Positions 47,624 to 58,200 of a stretch of 64,000 bases of DNA are shown piece by piece. Source of the DNA: Promerops cafer. Lineage: Eukaryota; Chordata; Aves; Passeriformes; Nectariniidae. The position numbers and the translations under genes are program-made. The notes under the pieces were generated by a model. The model did not search any database and was not told the DNA's origin. It saw only the letters and a list, made by a program, of their open reading frames with translations. The DNA is taken from the NCBI GenBank assembly GCA_013398275.1, contig VZSE01000585.1, positions 384,022-448,021 of the forward strand, given 5' to 3'. Numbering within the stretch: position 1 is the first letter of the stretch; each line of letters begins with the position of its first letter.

Positions 47624-48584
47624 AGCGACAGCCGTCCCGATCCTCACCCGGTGCCACCCCGGCAGCAAGAGAGCGAGGCCGCCCCCAAACTCGCCTTTTA
47701 CCTGCCTCGTAGTCTCGCGATGGTTCTGCCCTTTCCCCCCAGAGTTCCCCTCCCCCTGCCCTGTTCCAAGCACCCAGTTTCTCAGTTCCTCCCCGGCACT
47801 TCTAATGGGGAAAATTCCAACCTCCAACACAGGTAAAACAAATGGCTTTCCAGAAGCTATGTAGCCTTCTGGTCCCATCACCTGAATTAGATGGCGACTT
47901 TGATAACTGTGACTGCTTCCCCCAGTCCCAGTGAGGGCCTGGGGTACCTCTGTGAGGGCCCAGGTGGTAGGCCATTTAGCTTGAGAGATAACAGTCAAAT
48001 CAGCTTCAGTATCTAAAATACTGGTGAGTGTTATCTGTTGCCCCTGTAATGACAGGGTACATTTGCAGGTAGAGCATTTATCAGAAATTGTTTGTACTCG
48101 TAATATTTGTGAGGTTCCTGTAGAGCCAAATCCTCCCACGCTTTTTTTGCATTTTTCTACAGGGGAAGGTGAATCGTGTGGGAAAGGAATCAATTGCCTG
48201 ATAGGGGTCCCTTGAGGAACAGTATAAGGTGGAAAAGGAGTCCAAGTCATAATCTTAATTTCATCATTAGAGTCTGATGACCCCAGGGAGAACAAAAAGT
48301 CCTGAAAGGGTAGTTGAAGATCTCCCCAACAGTAAAGCACTTTTTGGGGGCCCCAGTGGTCCAGCAATTCCTGTAGGGAGTAAGTGAGTGGAAGAATCGA
48401 GCAATGTGACTGTGATGGAGGTTGGCAGGTCCAGTCTGGCACTGCCTGCAGTTGCTGGGCGGAGACTTGAGGAGTCCCTCTGTTGGGTGTCTGTGGTGGT
48501 GGCTGAGGCATTTGTGTCTGCACACGGCGCCGTCCCGTGCTCCGGGCCCGGTTTCCCTGGATCTGCCACCCTTCACAATCATAC

Positions 48585-50085
48585 TTAACAGAGACATTGG
48601 TTAGCAAAGTGATGACCTTTATGGCACCATGAGCACACAGCAGGGGCTTTAGGCTTAGTTCCTTTCACAGCAAAGCAGTCCTTTTTAAGGTGGCTGGGTT
48701 TGCCACAGCCGAAACAAACTCCTGAAGTCCCAGAGGGGCCTTTAAAGGCTGCAAAGGGTGCAGCCATGGCTTCATATCTATGGTCCACTGTACCAATGTG
48801 ATTACACACTTCAATCATTTCAATTAAAGTTGGGTTCTGGTTAGGCAAAGACAAGAAATTTTTTACAGTCTCAATTCACATTTTCAACAGCAAGTTTTAA
48901 AAGCAGAATTTCACAAGGCTTAGGGTGTTCAACCTGTCGCTCAAGTGCTTGCTTAAAGCGGTCAATAAACTGCATATAAGATTCTTTGTGTTGTTGGACA
49001 ATAGCTGCAAATGCTTTTTGTGGCATTTGTGAATCTGGGACCTTAAGAAAAGCCAAGTGTGCTGTGTCATGAGCTGACTCAAGGGCTTCTCTCGGGCAAT
49101 TTTGCTCTTGGTCAGCAGGATCTGTGTGACTTCCTGTTCCCATGAGATGATGAAGTGTAAGGGTTGCCAGAGCCTGATTAGCATGACCCACATAAGTTAC
49201 CAAGATAGCTTGCAGCCCTTTTCACCACTCAGCTTCCCATAGAGCATACTGAATGGGAGTTAATAGTAACTGAAGAAGCGACTTTAAATCATGGGGCATC
49301 ATAATGTAAGCAGCAAATACAGAAGATAACAGGCTCGCAAAGTACAGGATGCCTATACCAGGCTCTGTCGGAACTCTTCAGTCACTGGAAAGGGCAGCAG
49401 TTCCCATTTGGCTTGTTGCTGCCCCTTATCCTGGTAAATAACTGGCATTACAATCTTCTCAGCAATGTCCAATTCCCCCTCTCTTAGCACTTGTTTCAGG
49501 TGGACCCAATTCTCATGGGGATCAAGGGGTAAAGATCTGTTTTTTTTTCAGGTTGACAGGTCCAGGGTCAAAGGCATCCTCTCCATCATCCTTACTATCA
49601 TCCAGGCAGTAGCCAGTGGCAAATGCCCCTACAGATCGTGAGGGGCACCTCTTCGTCTCACTCGTATGAGGAGGGGCTGAAGGCTGTACAGAGAGGGACT
49701 CAGTCTCTTCAGATTGTAAGGAACTCTGAGGCTCCACTGCAAAGGGAGGGCAACAGGCATCCCCTTTTTTCTTTAGTATGGGATTTTTCTTGAGCCTTCA
49801 TCACTTTAAAAATTACCCTCCAGGAGGGAAATATTTCTGAAGCTGCTTTATCTCCCTTCATTGCACAATGCCACAGTTTAACTCCCACACTGTCCCACAA
49901 ATCTTTGTAAAGATTGTGGATGGGGTAATGTTTGGCAGCTTAGATGCTGTCCATTTTAGCATGATTTTTAAGCCATGCGAAGGCAAAGATTTGCCATGCG
50001 AAGGCAAAGATTTGCCATGCTTTTCTAGCACCTTAGTCATAAATTCAAAAAGGTCTCTTTCTTGGCCAGACATTCCCTGACCCAT
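48585..50085 (-). pseudogene. gag: Retroviral gag, broken
   Basis: The start reads MGQ (glycine 2 for myristoylation) at 50085. A QPSAPP late-domain motif lies near 49680. The capsid region has the major homology region around 49021-48935 (key residues Q, E, F, R, L in an IVQQHKESYMQFIDRF-like segment). Nucleocapsid holds two CCHC boxes (CFGCGKPSHLKKDC and CSWCHKGHHFANQC) before the stop at 48585. Breaks: a frameshift near 49880, an in-frame TAG near 49354 and a TGA near 49225. A 21-bp in-frame duplication near 49972-50013 repeats seven matrix residues. No full Gag can be made. Confidence 0.88.
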
Positions 50086-50206
50086 GTTCCCTGCAGCTCG
50101 CCTGCTTTCCAGAGGGAATTCTTGCCGGCTGGCTCCTGCTTCCTTGCAGCAGCACTTCAGTTCTGCGGGGCTCGCCGGCCGCCGCTCGGCTTAGGCGCGC
50201 CTTCGC

Positions 50207-50224
50207 TCCTCACACAGGGCACCA
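50207..50224 (-). promoter_or_regulatory. Primer-binding-site-like sequence of the provirus
   Basis: TGGTGCCCTGTGTGAGGA on the minus strand, three bases after the CA end of the 5' LTR. The TGG start and spacing are as in retroviruses. I cannot name the matching tRNA with confidence. Confidence 0.6.
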
Positions 50225-50226
50225 AC

Positions 50227-50579
50227 TGTCGGAGACGAGTCTCCACTCAGGTGAAAGCAGGAAGTTGTTTATTGTGGAGTTGTGAAGCTCTGTTTATATA
50301 CTCTTACAGCTCTGTTTATATACTCTTACAGCTTTATATAATATTTTCCACTGCCAAGCAATAACTACATTGTTCATGTTTCTTAACAATATTGCTAATC
50401 ACCATCTCGCAGGTGCAGTCTTACATGTCTACCTTAAGACAAAGCACAACTTTCCATTTCCTTCCTCCCTCAGATTTCTGTTTGCAGTTCCTGTGGTTTC
50501 TGGCCTACGAGGACCAAAATGTGCACCCCATCCATCAACTCCCCCGTACTCTCTGCTCCACTGCCCAGCTGCCTCCCCA
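50227..50579 (-). repeat. 5' LTR of the ERVK-like provirus
   Basis: On the minus strand it starts TGGGGAGGCAGCTGGGCAGT and ends CGTCTCCGACA. It has a TATATAAA box present twice in a 22-bp tandem duplication (50287-50308 and 50309-50330), followed by an AATAAA (about 50268-50273). The order of TATA, then polyadenylation signal, then CA end is that of U3-R-U5. Confidence 0.88.
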
Positions 50580-52671
50580 TAGTTTTTATCTTTGAAACTG
50601 ATATTAATATCTCTTGGGAAAGAGGAACACGAAGAAGGCAGCAGAGCAGTAACTAACTTTAGGGAGGGATAGATTAAGGGCCTTATTAAGGGTTGTATTA
50701 AGCTAAATTATGGAAAACATGATGAATGTTGCTGACATATGTTTTCATTCATTAGGGCCAAACAACTCTCAGATCTTGCCAGGGTTTGTCAGTGAGCCTC
50801 AGGTGGTTTCAGTAAAGTAGTTTTTAAAATTAATTGATGCTGTGTCCTCAGAAGTGATCCTTAGGAAATGTTGCAAAGGGAGAAAGCCCTGTTTGCTGCT
50901 GAAGAAACAGAGGAACAACAAAAAAAAATAATCCCAACTCACCCAACAGTTTCATGTCTCATAGTGTTAGAGCTGGCAGAATGCTTTTAGTATTTTTCCT
51001 ATATTTCCCTTCTTTTCCCTTTTTTTTTTTTTTAAATTGGAAAAGGAGTAAACTTCCATAGTATTCTACAGTTACATTAGTACATGAAGCATTAGCTGAA
51101 AAGTCAAAAATAATAAAGCATTAGAAAACAGGACAAACTTGATTAATGTAATACACAGTTTGGTAATTTAGCATAATGCCCTTCCCAGCCATCAACAAAC
51201 TGCAGTGAAACTAACCCTGAGTGATAAAATGCTTAAGAACTATTTCTTTGAAAAGTTGCTGAAGAACAAGACGTCCCAGGGCAAGATCTTTGGCAAAATT
51301 AATGTACATCATCACTCAGCTACAGAGCTATTGTCATCCACCATAACTGCTTTTGATTTTTTGCATGACTGTATGTAGTTCTATATGAAAATAAAGCATA
51401 TTTAGCAATTGTGGCTTAATTGAGTGACTCTGAGAAAATGCTAGTGTTTTTCTTATCAACCAGCACGTTTTGTTTTTTTTTTTGTCTATGGATTTTTTTC
51501 CTCTTTTTTGTCTGAAGGAAATTTCTTATGTACATGACAATATAACTACCGAGAATAGATTCTAGCATATGTACCTGAGTAAAACCATTAAATTACCAAA
51601 ATGAAATGTTTGATGTCATTACAAGTAATAGGGAGAAAAAGAAACTGTCTTTCAAGAGGAGAAAAAAGTTCATATGTTGTTTGACTATATATTAAAATAA
51701 TGACATTCTTGTTATTAAGGGAGAGCAGTTAAAACAGATGATAGTATTTCTGTAGGTCCCAATGCAAGTTATACTGGTAGCATCTGAAATTACAAAATAG
51801 TGGAAAAAGAAACATGTAAAGTGGTCTTATCTCACGGTGATTCGTGTTATTAATTTAATTACATTTCACCAAATACTTAAAAGAGGAATGACAGAAGAAG
51901 AAAATGAATGAGGATATGGTGAAAATGGGACACTGTGAAAAACTTTTTGGCAATCCATGGGAGCTATGCTAATACTTATAATTTCCAGGCCACATTCATC
52001 TACGGTGTGCTGTATTAAACTAGTTTCACTGAGCTCATTCATATTCAGGCAATCTGGTAATATTGCTGAAACTGACAGTTTTCTTTTCAGATACTTATAA
52101 ATTTTGAATAGTCCTTGAGTTATGTGAGTGATTTTTTTTTTTATATATATATTCATTGGCTGTAAGAAAGGAAGGCAACAATTAAGTAATTTTGAATATT
52201 GAGTGAATATTGAATATTGAAGCCAGTTTTGTGCATTAGCTGGGGTTTATTGCCATCTGGTGGCTTTTATGTGTATTTCAGACAGTGCAGCTATATTCTC
52301 GTTTTATGTACTAGTATTCATATGATTTCAAAAGGACGGCATAAAATCAGCAGCTGTATAAAAAGTATTGAGCACATTTAACAATATTCTGATATTATCT
52401 ATATAATATGGTATATAAAAAAAAATATCCTCTATTAACACATAGGATTTAGGTGCTATGAGATAAGAACACACATAAACAAAGGCAGCCTAAAAGTCCT
52501 GTTGACCTCCATAGTCATCAAAATACAAAGTGCAGCTTCGGGTATTTACAAGTCCCTAGAATTGTCAGATAAGAGCCAAAAGTAATTTTCAGTGATCATA
52601 AAATGAAAGAAGGTAATTGAAATCTTGAGGTACTCTTTGAATCTGTTCTTTTTTATATGAGGATACTGGAT
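50580..52671. other. Non-coding DNA
   Basis: AT-rich with T-runs (about 51020 and 51473). No gene or named repeat recognised. Confidence 0.5.
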
Positions 52672-52737
52672 CTGGTTAATGGTTGTACTTGATGATCTTA
52701 GAGGGTTTGTGCAACCTTAACAAGTCTATGATTATAT
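52672..52737 (+). mobile_element. CR1 LINE 3'-end fragment
   Basis: CTGGTTAATGGTTGTACTTGATGATCTTAGAGG, then GCAACCTTAACAAGTCTATGATTAT, is a mutated copy of the CR1 3' terminus. Confidence 0.8.
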
Positions 52738-54689
52738 ACAGTACATTATTCCTAAAACTCTACTGTCATTTCTACTTCAGTGTGTTTGTTTGCTATCCTG
52801 TCTCCTGCACTTAAGTGCTAATAACAGATGCTATTTTTTAAATCTTATTGATACATTTGTGTGTTTTACTTTGCCAATTAGTTTTATACATGGTGGTACT
52901 TCCATCAAAAATGTAAGTTTCAGTGTAGCTAAAAGTGTCACCTTGAGATTTCAGGTTCATTCTTCATAGGCAGAAATAAGTAACTCGTATGTGAGGTTCG
53001 TGATTTTTTTCATGGTTTGTTAAAAGCAATCATTGACAGCTTCTTTGTAGCCCACCTTATTTACTCCATGTGTTTGTAAGAGAAAATCCTTCAGGAAAAT
53101 GTTTAGATCAGCATTATGATAAGGTTTTATGCAAGTGTTTTTTAGACAGAGGGAAGAAAAGAAGTCTCTTTCAGTGCAAACCCAGAAAACAATTGCAACC
53201 ATTTCTATTAACAGAAACTTTTGGATGAAAATTTAACACGATCCTTGATTAAACAAAAAAGTAAACATCCTAACAGCAGGAAGATAACAAAAGGGGAAGA
53301 CCCTCCTCAAGGTGACAAATCTAAAAGTATGTTTACAAATTTACAAGTTATTTTAATTCCCATGGCCTGCCCTATGACATGTGTCTGTGTTTGGACAGTA
53401 GGAATTAAATAGAAGGTAATTTCCTCTTCAGCTCTACTGCTGATTCCATGTCTACCATCCTTGCTATGCTCTTGCTTTGGCTTGTCATACATTTTTATTG
53501 GGTTTCTATCTCCCAACTCAGGCACTGAGGTTATTGTCTGCCAGGTTTTCCTTCATGCAAACTTCCATCTTTATTTCTGCTGCTGTCTGAACTGTTTGGT
53601 ACTTTGAGCCCCATTAGCTACAGTCTTTTGTTTTTGTCTTTTTGACTGTCATCCACGTTTCTTCAGTCTATACTGGGATAAAAGGAATCTCCTGTATCTT
53701 GTAGAAGCAGCAGCCTGCTGCTGCCGTCCCGACCTTGATGAGAGCTCTGTGTGGAAGCAGCAGCCTGTCATGTGTGTCTCAACTTTGATAAAGGCTCTCT
53801 GTTCTCTTGGGAAAGGTGCCTCCCAAAGGATTGACTCCAGCCATAAACACCTTTATGAATGTTTTCCTTGACCCGGAACGCTGGGCTGTGGCATGTTTGA
53901 GTGAATGACCAATAATGGCAGAAACCTCTGCTCTACCAGTGCTTGGTGGTGTGGCTGTTTTGTCTTTCCTTCTGCACCTTCTCAAAACTTTCCCTAAACT
54001 TCCCCATAGTAGAAACATATAGGTAGACAGAATAAAACCATTTAAGTTAATTAGGATAACACTAGAGAGTGTTACCTGAACAAGGATGACAGAAGTCATG
54101 GGTTCTAAAGAGGTTGCAAAAGAGCAGCATGGAAAGATCCAGAAGCCTACGTCTCTCTGAGGACCAGAAGAAGCCTCCTGATTCCACTATTCTTTCAGGG
54201 ATTAAAACATGGATGTGTACCAAAAACTCAAAGAAGAATTGTAGGCCCAAGGAAGCATTGCTGTTCTTGGAGAAATGGGTGGTAGTGTGAAATTAAGTGG
54301 AAAGAGGGAGTTTGCATATGAGTTTATGTCAACCCCTTCATTTATAGTACTTACAGCCTGAGATTGAAGGAAAAAAAAAATCCTTAGGTAACAGGAGGCG
54401 TTTTAAAAGAATTTTCCAGTGCCAATCCTGTTAAAGGAAGACTTTTATTGAGAAAATGTCTTTAGGTGACAAAACTATCTGCTGCAGGGTATCAGTAAAG
54501 ATACCATAGCAGAATTAAAATGGCCTATAAGAATTCAACTAATGGTATTTGAGTCCTTGTTTAAAGATTAAAAAATTTATTAAAATACTTAGAGAGACTG
54601 AAATTCTACAGAGAACAAGGAAGCCTGTAAGTCTTGGCTTTCCAAAATAGGCAAGTACCCAGAATGTTGTGGTGTAATGGAAATCTTCA
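52738..54689. other. Non-coding DNA with an imperfect tandem repeat
   Basis: Two diverged ~50-bp units beginning GAAGCAGCAGCCTG (about 53704 and 53754) each continue to an ACYTTGATRARRGCTCT-like phrase. They might be part of an old LTR (ATAAAAGG near 53679), but I cannot assign a family. The rest is unremarkable AT-rich sequence. Confidence 0.4.
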
Positions 54690-55110
54690 GATTTACTGAG
54701 AAGCATGAAGACGTCATAGAACCTTCCAGTATCTGAAGGGGGCCTGCTGAGAAGCCAGAGAGGGACTCTTCAATAAGAACTGTAGTGATAGGACAAGGAG
54801 TAATGGGTAAAAGTTGAAATAGGGGAAATTTAGGTTAGGAATTAGAGAGGGACTCTTCGATAGGATCTGTAGTGATAGGACAAGGACTAATGGGTAGAAA
54901 TGAAATAGGGGAAATATAGGTTAGGTATTAGAAAGAATTTTTTGCTGTGGTGGTGAGATACTGGAACAGGTTGCCCAGGGAAGTTGTGAATGCCCCAAAT
55001 CTGGAAGTGTTCAAGGCTGGGTTGGATAAGGCTTGAGCAACCTGGCCTAGTGAGAGGTGTCCTGGAAGGGGGGATTAGAACTAGATGATCATTGAGGTCC
55101 CTTCCTTAAT
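54690..55110 (+). mobile_element. CR1 LINE 3' end with an internal 87-bp duplication
   Basis: The phrases GGAACAGGTTGCCCAGGGAA, TTCAAGGCTGGGTTGGATAA and GGGGGATTAGAACTAGATGATC are the CR1 3'UTR. Upstream, 54757-54843 and 54844-54929 are two copies of one CR1 segment (GAGAGGGACTCTTC to TAGGTTAGG) differing at a few sites. The terminal ATTCTATGA repeats are missing. Confidence 0.88.
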
Positions 55111-55187
55111 TACAGATCCTCCCTAATGATCTCATAAACTAAGTCAATATAAATTTCTTTGTTGTCATCAGAGTCCATGGAAATTAC

Positions 55188-55194
55188 ATACACA

Positions 55195-55248
<54 letters not shown>
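55188..55248. repeat. (CA)n microsatellite
   Basis: About 60 bases of CA dinucleotides, interrupted by CGCGCG at 55206-55211. Confidence 0.97.
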
Positions 55249-55249
<1 letters not shown>

Positions 55250-58200
55250 TTTTCTCCCAAAGCACATTTTGTCTAATCTGCCTGCAGAAACCCATATGGG
55301 GTAAAAATCTGTCTTGGTCTTACTGTGCTACTTTGATTTGTTCTCTTTGTTACATTAGATTCTCCTGTAGTTTTATCACATTGATACTCAGTTCTCTAGA
55401 GGCATTTCATTTATGTACAATTTAGAGAATGAAGTTAAACTTCCAAATGCTGTTGTCAATGAAAATAGGTGGCTGCCTTTGTGCAACCTCAAAGCACTTA
55501 TGGTGGATTTCTCAGTAAAGACTGTAGGAAAAATACATCAGTATAAAAATGGAGCCCTGTGATGTATATTATTAAAAAGCAAAATTTTATCAGTTTTTCC
55601 AGTCTTCTATGTAAAATGAGCAAGAAATTAGCTTGGCAAAAAAGTTGGCAAACTCTTATACATCATAATACTTGTGGTCAACATTACCTTTGTCATGATA
55701 GGGACAGTTAAAGCCCTGGGTAAAACACCAAGCTTACTTTTTGGTGTTTCTTGAACCTTTACTTTCTTGAACCTTACTGAGCTCTAAGTGATGACTGACA
55801 GTGGTGGAATCTATGGCTCTAATGAAACATGTTTGCAAAGCACGTGTCACATGCATGGAAGCCACAATAAAAATGCAAAAGCAAATAACTTGTGGTGGGA
55901 CCTATACTTGAAGTGAAACAAGTGTTTGTAAAGCCCGTTGTGTCCTTTGAATGGAAGACACAATATAAAGGAAAAAGCAAACAAAAATGCTCTGGTTTTT
56001 GAGCACACAGTGCATCAAAGTCCAAAGCACAAAGCAATTTTTAGTTGCCCTTCTAGCCCAATGCTGGCAGGGTTCTGTCCGAACAGTTTTTTACTTGCTC
56101 TGTACTCTAAAGAGTCAGTAACTCCAATGGACAAAACCATTTTCTGTCCTGTCTGAGGACTTAGTTTTCTGCATGGTCTTTCTGTAACCATTTCAGGAAC
56201 TGATTTTTCTCGCACTGTGCAAATGGCATCTTCTCAGCCATTCCTTATAAACTTGTCTGGCCAGTTCTTTCCTCTTCTGCTGAATCTTGAGCAAAATTAT
56301 TTGGTAAACATTTCTTGCATTCTTTTGATTGTGTACTTATCTCTATTGTGATGGTCTAGGATAATTGTCTAATTTTTCCAAAATGAGCTTATAAAAACAT
56401 GAAAAATATCACACAGAAGCAAACTGGATTCTACCTTAACTGGTCAAGGTTGTCCCTCACTTCATGATAAGACTTATTTTTTGATGAAATGCACCCAAAT
56501 AAGTATTAATTTATTATGTATTTATAGACTGAAGCAGCTCTTAAGTAAAAATCATGTCTGTATTTTTACTGTAATTAAGAATAACCTGCTATTTAAAATT
56601 AGTATATCCTAGTAATATTCTACTCTGAAACTGATGGCATTGGTTGCTGATTTTTAAATGCTCTGCCTCAAAAAAGCTTATTCCTCAACAGCAGCTTAAC
56701 TTGTTCAAGTGTGAAGGAAAAAGCAAATTTGTAGGCATATATATTTTAATATATTCAAAGCCTTCTTGCCCCATGTTTGGCATTTATCAGCAGCAGCAGT
56801 TAGGTAGCCAGTACCACAAAGCTCTGGGTGAATCCTTCAGAAAACTTGTAATAATAGTGCTGCTATTTGCATACCAGTAATAGTAAGCTCGGAGTATGAA
56901 TAATTTATTTAGAACTTAAGTATTTCAGATTCTTTCCTATACATGCTGTTTTCATTTGTTTAGCTGCTTCTGGTGTGTCATTGTATACTCATTTACTTTT
57001 TCTGTTTCATGATTTGTATGCATTTATTTGATTTTGGTTTCAGATGCTCTTCCTACTCTTGTTACTTACTTCAGTTTACATGTGTTCTCAGGCTGCACTG
57101 TCACCGAGCCTTATCTGAAGGAAATCCCTGAATGATTCCTGTGAGGCAGAGGAACAGGCTGATGATTGCTTTTCCAAGCAAATGCTTTCTGAAAAGTCTG
57201 ATTTGCTACAACTGTTTATGGCACACTTGAGTTGCAAAGATAAGTGGGTTTTTTTGAAGTTCTCTTCATCTCTCCACAATTTATTTACTAGGTTTCAGCT
57301 GAAATATTAAGACATATTGACTGCATTCAATTTTTTATTGCTTTTTAGGTTCAATAAAAGACAGTGTAACAGAAATTACCACCTATAAGCCAATAAAAGA
57401 TAAGAAACATATTTCAAAAAGATCCTTGATTAAGGTTTAAACTGATATCCTTCATTTCATAAGGAGAAGCCAATAAAAAAGTTTTTGAAAGGCAGATAAG
57501 AGGTACCATAGAGATTGTGCTGAGTTAGATGGTGTCACAGAAGAGAAAGCATAAAAGGAATTACAGCATCAGGTTGCTACTTTGCCTAATTAAAGTTGTG
57601 GATGTCACCTGTATATTCAGGATGATTTTGCATCTCAGAAAATTTAAAAATGCTGCATTTGAGTTATTGAAACTCACAAGCTGCAAGCATGGTGCAGTAG
57701 TTTTTATCTGTAAAGATCTAAACCATTTTCTGATCTAAAACATCGCTCCAATAGCAAGACCTTGCTGAGCAGGTTCTTGCACAAGAACTGCAGCTGGCTC
57801 CTGAGTTTAAAATTGCTCAGAAGGCAGGGAGAAGAGGTACAAGAAATACCTCATTGAGGGATTGAAATTTCAGTACAGCCCACAGCAGTAGCCTTAAATA
57901 TGCAGGGATGGAAGTATACGTGTATGCTACAGAAGGCGTCAGGAAAACAGATACTGTTTCATTGCTAACCACAGTTTTCTCTGTCCTGTTATTCTTCTTT
58001 CAGGTTAATTAAACAAAAACGTCATCAGAGAAAGAGGCTGTTATTCATCTTGTATGTATACAGCTTCACGCTGCCAGTCCTGGTCTAGTAGTGGAAATGG
58101 AAGAAAGGATACTTCTTGGTGTATGTGTTATTTTCATTTTACAGCTAACAATGTTCAACAATTCATTCTTCTGTCAGCCTGATTTTCCCATGAATTCTGA

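Larger units (their letters stand above)
47130..47829. mobile_element. Second LTR element nested in the provirus, with internal gap
   Basis: Starts TGTCTTGGTTT and ends CTCCAACA (TG...CA with a short inverted terminal repeat), flanked on both sides by CAGGT (47125-47129 and 47830-47834). Removing it and one CAGGT rejoins protease sequence. The left part has an AT dinucleotide run at 47283-47300; the right part is GC-rich and has a perfect hairpin. A 237-N gap (47340-47576) hides the middle. A 5-bp target duplication suggests an ERVL- or ERV1-type integrase. It may be a solo LTR or a longer element collapsed into the gap. Confidence 0.8.
47085..48569 (-). pseudogene. pro: Retroviral pro: dUTPase plus aspartic protease, broken and split by a nested LTR
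   Basis: The frame from 48569 shows dUTPase motifs in order: GSARLDL (motif 1, with the usual glycine changed), PTGIAGPLGPP, GRSSTTLSG and GVI. A frameshift near 48270 puts the C-terminal dUTPase residues and the protease in another frame. The protease active site reads DTEAD instead of the normal DTGAD at about 48003-47989. The C-terminal part (residues such as GQDVLSQWG) lies beyond the inserted LTR (47130-47829). dUTPase in the pro frame is characteristic of betaretroviruses and their relatives. Confidence 0.85.
41857..50579 (-). mobile_element. ERVK-like (class II) endogenous retrovirus, nearly full length, decayed
   Basis: An 8.7-kb provirus in minus orientation: 5' LTR (50579-50227), primer-binding-type sequence, gag, pro with a dUTPase domain, pol (RT, RNase H, integrase), env, polypurine tract and 3' LTR (42206-41857). 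The dUTPase at the start of pro, two CCHC boxes and a D,D(35)E integrase fit a betaretrovirus-like ERV. All genes carry frameshifts and stops, and the protease region holds a second LTR element plus a 237-N gap, so it cannot encode intact proteins as assembled. The LTRs differ by substitutions and several indels, pointing to an insertion that is not recent. Flanking TAGTTT occurs at 50580 (tagttt) and at 41838, where it runs on into a longer T run. It may be the target duplication. Confidence 0.9.

Noticed and set aside
55110..55425. Small frames rich in Cys-Val or Thr-His
   Set aside because: Translations of the CA microsatellite.
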